DNA from: Flavobacterium jejuense
GTDB taxonomy: Bacteria > Bacteroidota > Bacteroidia > Flavobacteriales > Flavobacteriaceae
Direction: 5' to 3'
DNA length: 64,000 nt
Assembly: GCF_006491595.2 (NCBI RefSeq)
Contig: NZ_VEVQ02000001.1
Span: forward strand, 1 to 64,000
Under the pieces are notes generated by a model. That model ran no database searches and was not told the origin of the DNA. It saw nothing but the letters and a program-made list of their open reading frames with translations. A program made the translations under genes and the position numbers. Positions 36,258 to 45,680 of the stretch are shown here, piece by piece (positions within the stretch are counted from its first letter, which is position 1; the number at the start of each line of letters is the position of its first letter).

Positions 36258-39200
36258 ATGATCAATAGTTTAAAATCTCATAACCTCCTTTTTAGGGATG
36301 GAACCAGTCAGGAAGATCGTAAAACAGATGCTATCCAACCAGACTACATACCAGTGGAAGAGCGTAGCATGGAACAGTTAATTGCTGAAGCACAACGTTT
36401 AGCCAAAGAACTTCACTTTTTTAATACCAATAACGAAGTGATACTTGGAGAAACTTGGGAAGCTTTTTTAATTGATGATCCAATAGTTTACAACAAAGAA
36501 CCAGAAATTGGAAGTCAAAGAAGAAATTTACGTGAACAATGGGCTAACCAATTAGCAACTTATGTTGAAGATCCAGAACATTTTCTAAAGGATCAGGAAA
36601 AGGTGAAAAAGTTATCTAGACCTCATTTAGTTTTGTTTATGACTTTTTTGAAGTTGCTAAACTATGTAAAATCTCAGATTAATGGATTGACACAAAAACA
36701 CCTTGACTTTTATTTCAGAGAACGTTTAGGTCTCACACCTAAAGAGGCTGTTCCAGATGTAGTGCATGTTTTGCTAGAATTAGTAGAAAATTGTGAGGCT
36801 TTAGAAGTAAAAAAAGGAACGGTATTACTGGCAGGAGAAGATGAATTGGGAAACGAGTTGCACTATTCTACTAATGAAAACACTATTATTAGTCAAGCCA
36901 AAATAACACAACTAAAAAATATTTTTGTAGAAAAACAGTTTCTTACCATCAAAGAAGTACACATAAATAATGAAAATACTGAGGATTTAGGGCTTACCAG
37001 TATGATGGAATTTGCGTTGGGACACCCAAAACCTGGAGATGCACTTCCCGAGTTACCAGATGGTGTAAATAATCTTGAGGCACTAATTGATTCAGTACAG
37101 AAAGGAGAAGCTAAATCACTTTCTTATGTTTCAGAACAATTATTTCTTTCAATAGGTGATTTTAATGTAATTATTCAGAAGAATCAAGAAGAGAAAGAAG
37201 GCTTACCAGTAGATTGGCAAATGGTGTACACTACGCTTGATGATGCTTATAAAAATAAAACGAAACACATAAGACAACAGGAATTAAAAGTAATTCATGA
37301 AGAACAAGGGTTTGACCCAATGCTAAAAAAAGTATATGGGAATCCAGAACCAGGAGATAACTTGCCTTTATATCAAGGCCACCAAGCTTCTTTTAATACT
37401 ATTTATGATGATTTAAATACTGTAGGTCAAAATTCAGATTTAGCTTTAGAATATATAGTGGAGCATCTTAAACTTAAAAAAGAAGATTTTAATGTTGTGA
37501 TAGAGACTAGTAAGAATCAAAATGCTTCACAAGAGGATTGGAAAAAAGTTTATTGCCTTCTAGAATTTGCCGATCGTCAAATACGATCTGTAATCTTATC
37601 ATCACCTAGTATAGAAAAATTTTCTGACATCTATGCTACGTCAGACGCTACTGCTTTTACCTTTAGTCAATATGGAGAGGAAGAAGAAAGTAAACGTTTC
37701 AAGACTTTTGGTAATAAAGTAGAAACTGAATCAGACCAAGAACTACAACCAGCGACAATAGGTTTTGCGATTAGTTCTCCTACTTTATTAGTAAAAGAAG
37801 GTAAAAGAACAATATCGACATTGTTAGATTTAGGATTACAAAATGTTACTATAGATAATTTAGAGACCATTTTTGATAAAAAGACCCCTTTTAAAGTACA
37901 GCTCTCAACTAATAATAAATGGTTTACACCTGAAAAAGTATCTTTTACATTAGGAAATTATCTAGGATTAGAATCTGAGGGTATTTACGATATAGTGGTT
38001 AAAGATACAATCCTTACAATAAATAGTGGAAAGAGTTTTGATGATGAAGATATAGGTAAATTTATGGTAAGTGATACCAATGTTATTTATGAGATAAAAG
38101 AATTTATTTCTGATACCAAAGTAAAAGTAATTGAAGTGGGTGATCTTACTGAGAATTTGGATAGATCCCAAAAATATGCTGCCAATCAAGTCTACTTAAA
38201 TGCTTTAAAAATAGAAGTAGCACTTCAAGAAGAAGACTTTCCTGTCGTTCCCTTTGAACAAGATAGCGCTTCTTCGTTTATTCAATCAGAGTATCCATCA
38301 ATGATGGTGCTATTAAATCATTTTTTAGAAGATGCAATAAAGCAGAAAAATTATACAAGCTATTATAAAGAACTAGCACATCTAGTATTGAAAAAAGCAC
38401 ATGTTCGAGTAGCTGTTGAAAGTATAAATAATATCACCTTACAAAATGATCATTATAGTATCGATATAAAAAAACCATTTGAACCTTTTGGTTTTCAACC
38501 CGAAACAGGAGATAGTTTTTACTTGGCCAATGAAGAAATTTGCTTAAAAAAACTAGATCAGTTGCGTTTGAATTTACAATGGATAAAACAACCAGCATCT
38601 TTTAAAGAATATTACAAAAATTATTGGTTAATAGATAGTGATAATCCAGCACTTAAAGAGGATGAGTACATCATTACAGATAACAGCAACTTTAAAGCCA
38701 CTCTTTTTTTTCATGACAAAAATGTTGAGGTACCTATAAAACCTATAGCGTTGTTTTCTAATGAAGGTAAAATCAATATAACCAGTATGGCATCAAGAAT
38801 AGAAGAGACCACACCAAGTTATCACTATAAGTCAAACACTACCGCAAGAGTAGACGAAGAAGAAGTGCTCGAATGGGATCGTTATTTTAAATTAGAACTC
38901 GATCCTATAGACTTTCAGCACACGATATACAATACCTTATTTACGAGGCAAGCCTTTTCTATAAAACCAGAAATAAAAAGTTTAAAGATTGAAATACCTT
39001 ATCAGCCTAAGCTTAAAAATATTCAAATTGGATATACTGCTTATACCGATATTTTAGTAGAAAAAACAGCTACCAAAAGTGTAGATGCACTTTTCCACAT
39101 TCATCCTTTTGGTTTTGATGCTTTGGATATAGCTATAGAACCTAATTTATTACCTAAGTATGATGATGAAGGTGCTCTTTATTTAGGTTTGGAAGCGCTT

Positions 39201-40397
39201 AAAGTTCCTCAAACATTATCCATTTTATTTCAAATGGCAGAAGGAAGTGGTAATCCAGATGTAGAGAAACCAAAATTACAATGGAGTTATTTAAGAAATA
39301 ATGAATGGATAACTCTAAAAGCAACAGCTATCATATCAGACAGCACAAACGGACTCGTTAATACAGGAGTTGTTAAGATTAGCATTCCAGCGGATGCAAC
39401 TAAAGGAGGCACATTGATGCCAGAAGCTTTACATTGGCTTAAAATAAGTACACCTAATACTATTACTGGAGTGTCTGATACTATAAGTATTAAAAGTCAA
39501 GTGATTAGTGCTACGTTTTCAAGTACTGTAATAGCTCCGTCTCATTTTGAAAAACCACTGTTAGCCAATACAATTACCGAATCTTTAGTTCCTATTCCTG
39601 AAATTGAAAACATTATTCAACCTTTCACTTCTAGTAAAGGAAAACCAGCCGAAGAAGGTAATGCTATGTATGAGCGTATTAGTGAACGACTTCGACATAA
39701 AAATAGAGCGCTTACTATGTGGGATTATGAACACATGGTTTTAAATGAATTCCCTCAAGTCTATAAGGCAAAATGTCTTCCGTCTAGAGAGCAATTAGGT
39801 AAGGTCGATGTTATTGTTATACCCGATATAAAAGGAAAACTTCCTTTTGATCCTTTTGCACCAAAAGTAGCAGCAGATACGCTATTTCAGATTCATAATT
39901 TTCTGAACAACCATATGCCTATACATGCAGAACTAGAGGTCATTAATCCTTTTTATTTACAGGTGTTAACTAGATGCACTGTAAAGTTTTATCCAGAGTA
40001 TGACCCAGAATTTTATAAAGAAAAATTGGTAGAAGAAATAAAACGCTTTTTGTCTCCTTGGGCATACGATCACGATAGTGATATAAATATTGGTGGTAAT
40101 CTTCATGCAAGTGTACTTATTAATTTTATTGCAGAACGTCCTTATATCGATTATGTAGCCAATTTAAAATTATTTCAAAGTGAAGATGGTATAGACTTTA
40201 CAGATGTTAGAAGTAGTAATGATGGTAAATCTATAGTAATCCCTTCTCGTCCAGATATGGTGATGGTTTCTGCTGCCAATCATTTCATTGATATAGTCGA
40301 TGAAAAAGGCTATGATGAAGACAGTTTTGAAGGGATCAATTACATGCAAATACAACTAGACTTTGAGGTAGCCAATGATTTTAGTAACAAGACATAA
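36258..40397 (+). CDS. eCIS large baseplate protein (Afp11-like, gpJ/gp6 family)
   Basis: The 1379-residue protein is the largest particle component. The C-terminal part contains the baseplate-J core: YERISERLRHKNRALTMWDYE, then VYKAKCLPSREQLGKVDVIVIPD and PIHAELEVINPFYLQVLTRC. The N-terminal part (AEAQRLAKELHFFN) is typical of bacteroidete Afp11-type proteins. Two internal segments near 230-300 and 350-420 are related to each other (GHPKPGDALPELPDG against GNPEPGDNLPLYQGH), an internal duplication. It builds the wedge ring that holds the sheath in the loaded state. Confidence 0.85.
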   Translation: MINSLKSHNLLFRDGTSQEDRKTDAIQPDYIPVEERSMEQLIAEAQRLAKELHFFNTNNEVILGETWEAFLIDDPIVYNKEPEIGSQRRNLREQWANQLATYVEDPEHFLKDQEKVKKLSRPHLVLFMTFLKLLNYVKSQINGLTQKHLDFYFRERLGLTPKEAVPDVVHVLLELVENCEALEVKKGTVLLAGEDELGNELHYSTNENTIISQAKITQLKNIFVEKQFLTIKEVHINNENTEDLGLTSMMEFALGHPKPGDALPELPDGVNNLEALIDSVQKGEAKSLSYVSEQLFLSIGDFNVIIQKNQEEKEGLPVDWQMVYTTLDDAYKNKTKHIRQQELKVIHEEQGFDPMLKKVYGNPEPGDNLPLYQGHQASFNTIYDDLNTVGQNSDLALEYIVEHLKLKKEDFNVVIETSKNQNASQEDWKKVYCLLEFADRQIRSVILSSPSIEKFSDIYATSDATAFTFSQYGEEEESKRFKTFGNKVETESDQELQPATIGFAISSPTLLVKEGKRTISTLLDLGLQNVTIDNLETIFDKKTPFKVQLSTNNKWFTPEKVSFTLGNYLGLESEGIYDIVVKDTILTINSGKSFDDEDIGKFMVSDTNVIYEIKEFISDTKVKVIEVGDLTENLDRSQKYAANQVYLNALKIEVALQEEDFPVVPFEQDSASSFIQSEYPSMMVLLNHFLEDAIKQKNYTSYYKELAHLVLKKAHVRVAVESINNITLQNDHYSIDIKKPFEPFGFQPETGDSFYLANEEICLKKLDQLRLNLQWIKQPASFKEYYKNYWLIDSDNPALKEDEYIITDNSNFKATLFFHDKNVEVPIKPIALFSNEGKINITSMASRIEETTPSYHYKSNTTARVDEEEVLEWDRYFKLELDPIDFQHTIYNTLFTRQAFSIKPEIKSLKIEIPYQPKLKNIQIGYTAYTDILVEKTATKSVDALFHIHPFGFDALDIAIEPNLLPKYDDEGALYLGLEALKVPQTLSILFQMAEGSGNPDVEKPKLQWSYLRNNEWITLKATAIISDSTNGLVNTGVVKISIPADATKGGTLMPEALHWLKISTPNTITGVSDTISIKSQVISATFSSTVIAPSHFEKPLLANTITESLVPIPEIENIIQPFTSSKGKPAEEGNAMYERISERLRHKNRALTMWDYEHMVLNEFPQVYKAKCLPSREQLGKVDVIVIPDIKGKLPFDPFAPKVAADTLFQIHNFLNNHMPIHAELEVINPFYLQVLTRCTVKFYPEYDPEFYKEKLVEEIKRFLSPWAYDHDSDINIGGNLHASVLINFIAERPYIDYVANLKLFQSEDGIDFTDVRSSNDGKSIVIPSRPDMVMVSAANHFIDIVDEKGYDEDSFEGINYMQIQLDFEVANDFSNKT

Positions 40398-40433
40398 ACA
40401 AATCATTAAAAAAACATATAAAATAATAAACAC

Positions 40434-41489
40434 ATGGAAATTGATAAAAAAAACCGTACAGAACTTAAACACTATTTTAAAGCAAATGATAAGCCTACAG
40501 AAAAGCAATTTGCAGATTTTATAGAAGCGGGGATTAATCAGGTAGAAGATGGAATAGTTAAACTACAAGGTAACCCATTAGCTATTGAAGCACAAGGCGA
40601 AGATGTAGGAACTCAGGAAGTTTTGGGTTTGTATCGAAGCTTTAGTGAAGATACTCCAGATTGGACTTTTAATCTTAATCCAAGAGTTGACTCAGAAAAC
40701 CCTAGAAGTAACCAACCTGGATTGAATTTCAAAGACAGTGTTGGGAAGAGTCGTTTATTTATCAAATCGGGTACTGGTAATGTTGGAATTGGTACTATAG
40801 AACCTAGTGCGAAACTAACCATAAAAGGTAATAATGACGCTTCTTTATTAGCAGTAGTGGATGCTACTAATGAGCATAAAACAATTTTAGAAGTAACGCA
40901 ACAAAATGGTGTCTCAATAAAAGGTTCATTACATGTTGACGGAAACTTTAGGGCTAATAATATTTCTAGTAATATTGATCTGGATAGTGATAAAGCTAGT
41001 AATGATGCCATTGCTACACAAAAAGCAGTAAAAACTTATATAGATACTCGTCTTCCTAAAGGACTAATCTCTATGTGGTCAGGAAAAGACATTCCTGTAG
41101 GATGGGCCTTATGTGATGGAACTAATGGAACTCCTAACTTATCAGGAAGATTTATTGTAGGATTTGATAAAAATACAGGAGACTATAATGTAACAGGAAA
41201 AACGGGAGGAGCGAATCAAGTACTACTAACCACAGGACAATTACCAGCTCATAGTCATGCTGGAACTACTAGTAATTCAGGCAATCACGCACACAGTTTC
41301 ACAGGGGCAACAAAAAAGGGAGATGGGACAGGAACAGGAAGTTCAAACGCTTATTATGGTGCTTTAACTAGGACTACTGCTGCAGCAGGTATTCATAGTC
41401 ATTCTTTTGAAACAAACCCAACTGGAGGGAACCAACCTCACGAAAACCGACCGCCTTATTATGTATTAGCATATATAATCAAACTCTAA
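40434..41489 (+). CDS. eCIS tail fibre with phage collar domain (host-binding candidate)
   Basis: The 351-residue protein has an N-terminal particle-binding part, a short repeat region (GTGNVGIGTIEPSAKLTIKG, then a second such segment), and a helical turn (NDAIATQKAVKTYIDTRLPKG) leading into a phage tail-collar domain from about 200: MWSGKDIPVGWALCDGTNGTPNLSG, QLPAHSH, HAHSF and the end PHENRPPYYVLAYIIKL. The His-rich loops of collar domains bind metal in T4 gp12-like fibres. It likely determines which cell the particle attaches to. It lies between the two large baseplate genes. Confidence 0.82.
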   Translation: MEIDKKNRTELKHYFKANDKPTEKQFADFIEAGINQVEDGIVKLQGNPLAIEAQGEDVGTQEVLGLYRSFSEDTPDWTFNLNPRVDSENPRSNQPGLNFKDSVGKSRLFIKSGTGNVGIGTIEPSAKLTIKGNNDASLLAVVDATNEHKTILEVTQQNGVSIKGSLHVDGNFRANNISSNIDLDSDKASNDAIATQKAVKTYIDTRLPKGLISMWSGKDIPVGWALCDGTNGTPNLSGRFIVGFDKNTGDYNVTGKTGGANQVLLTTGQLPAHSHAGTTSNSGNHAHSFTGATKKGDGTGTGSSNAYYGALTRTTAAAGIHSHSFETNPTGGNQPHENRPPYYVLAYIIKL

Positions 41490-41490
41490 T

Positions 41491-41515
41491 ACGGAAACGG
41501 CTAAATCCGTTTTTA
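41491..41515 (+). terminator. Weak hairpin inside the eCIS operon
   Basis: AAACGG / CCGTTT stem with a 6-base loop followed by TTTAG, directly after the fibre gene. It may reduce expression of the downstream baseplate, tape-measure and ATPase genes or end fibre transcripts, but it is weak. Confidence 0.35.
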
Positions 41516-41540
41516 GATCCAACTTAAAATATACTATAAG

Positions 41541-44009
41541 ATGACAGACTTAGTAACTATATCCAAAGAAGTACCAAAAAATTCCGCCTTGAGTTACGAA
41601 TTTCTACGAGAAGAAGGAATTAAGTTAATTCAACAATTAGGAGGAAACACATGGACAGACCATAATATCCACGATCCAGGTATTACAATATTAGAACAAG
41701 TATGCTATGCTATTACTGATTTGGCTTATCGTATGGATTATGATATTAAAGAGTTATTAGGTAGTAATACCAACAGTTCCTATACCGATTTGTATAGTGC
41801 TGCAACCATATTGTCTACAAAACCAGTTACTTTACTAGATCTGCGAAAAATAGTAATGGATATAGAAGGGGTAAAGAATGCTTGGGTAGAAAAAGTAACA
41901 CAAAACGAGATAACTAATGAACTGCAAGAAACGTTTGTACCCAAAGGGTTGTATCGTGTATTTGTTGAATTAGATCCCTTGTTTGAAATTACAGGTACTC
42001 AATTATTAACGAATGTAAAAGATAGATTGCAAGCTAGTCGTTCCATATGCGAAGATTTTGAAGTAATAAAAATTCTAGAACCTCAACAAATTAGATTAGA
42101 AGGAGCTATTGAAATTGCAGATACGGTAGATGATATCAATCAATTGGTTGTAGCTATATTGCATAGAGTTGCTACAAACTTATCTCCGCAAATTCCTTTC
42201 TATACCTTACAGCAGTTGTTAAAAAAAGGAAAGAAAACTGAGGAAATCTTTGATGGCCCATCACTTGATCATGGGTTTATAGATGAAGCCGACTTACTAA
42301 AACACGAAAGAAAAAAAGAAATACAAACCTCAGATATTATTCGTGAAATCATGGATGAGGTGGAAGTTTTAGCTATTGATGAATTAGCCCTTGCTACAGG
42401 ATCTAATCTAGTTAGAACTTGGATCTTACCACTAGATACCACCAAAGTTCCTAAACTTGATGTAGAAGGTACCTTAGAAAAATTGCTTTTTATGGCAAAA
42501 GGGCTTACCGTAAATCTAGATAAAGTACTTATCAAAACCTTATATAATGAAAAACAAAAAGAAGGATTTTCTAAAAAATTACCCATAAAGGAACGTGATA
42601 TTATTACAGAAGAAACAAAGGAACAGCATTTAGAAAATTATTTTTCTATTCAAAATCAATTCCCTTCTAATTACGGTATAGGAGTGATGGGATTACCAGA
42701 TTCAGCACCAGAAAGTAGAAAGGCTCAAGCCAAACAACTAACTGCTTATTTGGTGTTTTTTGAACAACTCTTGGGCAATTATTTCTCTCAGTTAGCCAAT
42801 TTTAAAAAGTTAATGAGTTTTGACGATCAAGATACACGTACCTACTTTAATCAGTCGTTACTTGATAGTGTTGCTGGTTTAGAAGATGTTTTAGTAAGCA
42901 AAGAAAGTTATGAGCAATATCTTGAAGAAAGGACAGCAGATTCTACCGAAGAATTAAAACGTAAAAACAAGTTTCTAAATCATTTATTAGCTCGTTTTGG
43001 AGAAAAATTTACAGGATATGGTATGCTGTTGCAAGATGTTTCTGAAACTACACATGCTACAGATAAAAAGTTGATTAAAGACAAAGTTACTTTCTTAAAA
43101 GAGTATCCTATTTTAAGTGCAAACAGAGCTACAGCGTATGATTATACCAAAACCTATTGGCAAAATGATAATATTTCAGGTTTGGAAAAACGTATTGCTA
43201 GAAAATTAGGTATTGAAGAGTATACTCGTAGAAATCTTGGAGATGGAAATACAGAAGGTTTTCATATGGTAGAACATATTCTATTAAGACCACGCAAATC
43301 TTATCCATTTGCTCTTAATGTATCCTACAGTCCAAAAGAAATTATCAGTTTTGAAGCTGTAGAAACTAATGTTGCAATGACACGATGTATGGTTAGCAGT
43401 CATACATTAAAAATAGGTGAAGAGATACAAATTTCAGCTAACGAAATCTATCAGGAAAATTATACTATAAGTAGCATTGGAGATAACTATTTTGAAATAG
43501 AAGCCCCTTTTCAAGAAGCAACTGCTACTGGTCTTTGGCAACATGAACAAGATATACGTTATTTTATTAAAACAGCAAACATAGGTGTTTTTAAAGAAGT
43601 TGCTTCTTCATCAGATCGTACGTTTTGCGAAGTGGGTAAAAACAGCTTACAAGTAAATGATTTTATAGAAATAACCAGAACACAACACTATAATGGTGTG
43701 TACCAAGTACTCGCAGTATTTGAAAATGGTTTTGAAATAGCGGTACCTTTTAGCGAAGGAGAAACTACTGGAAGATGGATGCCATTGGCAATACCAAATG
43801 ATCCTTATTCCTTACAGTTGACTTTTGTGTTCCCAAAATGGATGGAAAGATACCAAAATACTTCCTTTAGAAAATTTGTGGAGCAAACTGTAAGAGAAGA
43901 GACACCAGCACATATCACTGCGTATATTAAGTGGTTTGATAGTACAGAAATGCAAGATTTCGACAAAAGCTTTCAAACCTTTTTAGGACGTATTAATAAC
44001 CAAAAATAA
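41541..44009 (+). CDS. eCIS baseplate protein (Afp12-like)
   Basis: The 822-residue protein starts with the element found at the head of gpJ-like proteins, QQLGGNTWTDHNIHDPGITILEQVCYAITDLAYRM. The middle is helical, with SRKAQAKQLTAYLVFFEQLLGNYFSQLANFK, and GFHMVEHILLRPRKSYPF lies near residue 585. Two related SH3-like barrel segments follow (about 615-680 and 690-745, each with ENYTISSIGDNYFEIEAPF-type strands and TGLWQ/TGRWM ends). It pairs with the Afp11-like protein in the wedge. It is 7 bases upstream of the tape-measure gene. Confidence 0.8.
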   Translation: MTDLVTISKEVPKNSALSYEFLREEGIKLIQQLGGNTWTDHNIHDPGITILEQVCYAITDLAYRMDYDIKELLGSNTNSSYTDLYSAATILSTKPVTLLDLRKIVMDIEGVKNAWVEKVTQNEITNELQETFVPKGLYRVFVELDPLFEITGTQLLTNVKDRLQASRSICEDFEVIKILEPQQIRLEGAIEIADTVDDINQLVVAILHRVATNLSPQIPFYTLQQLLKKGKKTEEIFDGPSLDHGFIDEADLLKHERKKEIQTSDIIREIMDEVEVLAIDELALATGSNLVRTWILPLDTTKVPKLDVEGTLEKLLFMAKGLTVNLDKVLIKTLYNEKQKEGFSKKLPIKERDIITEETKEQHLENYFSIQNQFPSNYGIGVMGLPDSAPESRKAQAKQLTAYLVFFEQLLGNYFSQLANFKKLMSFDDQDTRTYFNQSLLDSVAGLEDVLVSKESYEQYLEERTADSTEELKRKNKFLNHLLARFGEKFTGYGMLLQDVSETTHATDKKLIKDKVTFLKEYPILSANRATAYDYTKTYWQNDNISGLEKRIARKLGIEEYTRRNLGDGNTEGFHMVEHILLRPRKSYPFALNVSYSPKEIISFEAVETNVAMTRCMVSSHTLKIGEEIQISANEIYQENYTISSIGDNYFEIEAPFQEATATGLWQHEQDIRYFIKTANIGVFKEVASSSDRTFCEVGKNSLQVNDFIEITRTQHYNGVYQVLAVFENGFEIAVPFSEGETTGRWMPLAIPNDPYSLQLTFVFPKWMERYQNTSFRKFVEQTVREETPAHITAYIKWFDSTEMQDFDKSFQTFLGRINNQK

Positions 44010-44015
44010 CAGTTT

Positions 44016-45680
44016 ATGATCCGTCAAAAACATATTATTAATAAGCAGATTTTAGAAATACAACTGCCTATAACAACAAATGTATTTGAGGAACAGCAAA
44101 AGTTGAGTACCTTATATAGAGAAAAATGGATACCTATAATTGATACTTTATTGACTACTAGTTTTGGAGGAACCCAACAAAAATCGTTACAGATTGATAC
44201 ATTAACTATCGATTTAGGAGTGTTAGAAATGAAAGACCTAACCACTGTATTTGAAGAAAAACTGAAAGAAGAACTCGCAGCTGTTGTGATTTCGCAATCC
44301 GTTACCGAAGTAGAAGCAGAAAAAATATCCGAAACAAAAAAAACACCCTTACGCATCTTGGGTTATTTTCTAAAAACGAGTCTATTACCTTGGTGGGCTA
44401 CTGCATCTAGCAAAGTATTTTTGCAAGAACAAGTAGCAGTATTGATTCAAACACGTGAGACTGGTTTTATCAAAATGCTATCCCAACTTCATCTCAATAC
44501 AGTATATCTGGAACGATTTTTACTCACTTGTACAGCAGAACAGATTTTAGAGTGCCTTCAGTTATTGACTGATATTTCCCTACACAATTTAGAATTGGTA
44601 AAACAAGAAGGACTAAAAGAAGTAAAAGAACAACTAGCAAAAAAGAAAAAAACAGGGAACAATAGCAAGATAGAAATTACCTTTTGGAAAACTGTTTTTC
44701 ACCAGATACTGTTAGTTGAAAACTATGAGAGCTTACTAAAAGAAAGTGTAGCACAAACCCTTTTAGCATTAGGAATTCATTCCACAAAAGAACACACTGA
44801 AAATCCAAACAAAAACAGACATCAAATTCAAGTATTGATAGAAAAACAACGAAACGAACATCTTGATAATTCCGTCTGGCAACAATTTTTTAGTCAACTA
44901 GCTGTATTTGCACTCAGCTCTTCTTTTTTACAAGTACCATCTCATTTATTAAAGACGTTTGAGAAATTATTGGTAAACCTTGATTTAGAACAAAATAAGA
45001 ATAAACAAGAATTGGCTCTAGCAAAAACAAGTTTAGAAAAAAGTAGTGCCAGTTTAACAGAAACCCTGCTGCTACCTATTGCACAACATGTTCAGTTGAT
45101 ACAAAAAACGATCCAGAAACTACAACCAGAAGCTAAACCTATGGTTATTGAACAATTGCAATCGTCTTTTGAAGATACTGATTTTATTACGGTGCAAAAT
45201 GCAGGATTGGTACTTTTATGGCCTTTTCTACCACGGTTTTTTGAAAATTTGGAACTACTAAATCAAAAGGAATTTAAGGATGTATTTGCTAAAAATAAAG
45301 CCGCTTGTCTGTTACAATATATAGTAGAAGAAGACGAGGAAAGTCTATTTGAAGGGTTACTGCCATTAAACAAAGTACTCTGTGGTATACCTCTTTCTGA
45401 TACTGTTCCAGTGGAACCCTTAAAAGAAGATGAAAAAGCTATAATTGATGGTTTATTACAAGCTGTGATGCAACGAGGACCGCATTGGAAAAACTTATCC
45501 ATAGCTGGATTTCGTGCCTCTTATTTGCAAAGAGAAGGATTGCTACGCAGTCGAGACGGTCATTGGCTGTTACAAGTCAAAAAAGAAACTTATGATATTA
45601 CCTTAGAAAAATTACCATGGAGTTTTAATACTATAAAATTACCATGGATGAACGAAATTATACTAGTAGAATGGATGTAG
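44016..45680 (+). CDS. eCIS tape-measure protein (Afp14-like)
   Basis: The 554-residue, mostly helical protein begins with the conserved opening of contractile-injection-system tape measures: HIINKQILEIQLPITTNVFEEQQKLS, then KWIPIIDTLLTTSFGGTQQKSLQIDTLTIDLG. The C-terminus has LFEGLLPLNKVLCGIPL and LQAVMQRGPHWKNLSIAGFRASYLQREGLL, then LPWSFNTIKLPWM. In this family the C-terminal module is conserved and the helical middle sets tube length. The stop lies inside the first codons of the ATPase gene (10-base overlap). Confidence 0.85.
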   Translation: MIRQKHIINKQILEIQLPITTNVFEEQQKLSTLYREKWIPIIDTLLTTSFGGTQQKSLQIDTLTIDLGVLEMKDLTTVFEEKLKEELAAVVISQSVTEVEAEKISETKKTPLRILGYFLKTSLLPWWATASSKVFLQEQVAVLIQTRETGFIKMLSQLHLNTVYLERFLLTCTAEQILECLQLLTDISLHNLELVKQEGLKEVKEQLAKKKKTGNNSKIEITFWKTVFHQILLVENYESLLKESVAQTLLALGIHSTKEHTENPNKNRHQIQVLIEKQRNEHLDNSVWQQFFSQLAVFALSSSFLQVPSHLLKTFEKLLVNLDLEQNKNKQELALAKTSLEKSSASLTETLLLPIAQHVQLIQKTIQKLQPEAKPMVIEQLQSSFEDTDFITVQNAGLVLLWPFLPRFFENLELLNQKEFKDVFAKNKAACLLQYIVEEDEESLFEGLLPLNKVLCGIPLSDTVPVEPLKEDEKAIIDGLLQAVMQRGPHWKNLSIAGFRASYLQREGLLRSRDGHWLLQVKKETYDITLEKLPWSFNTIKLPWMNEIILVEWM

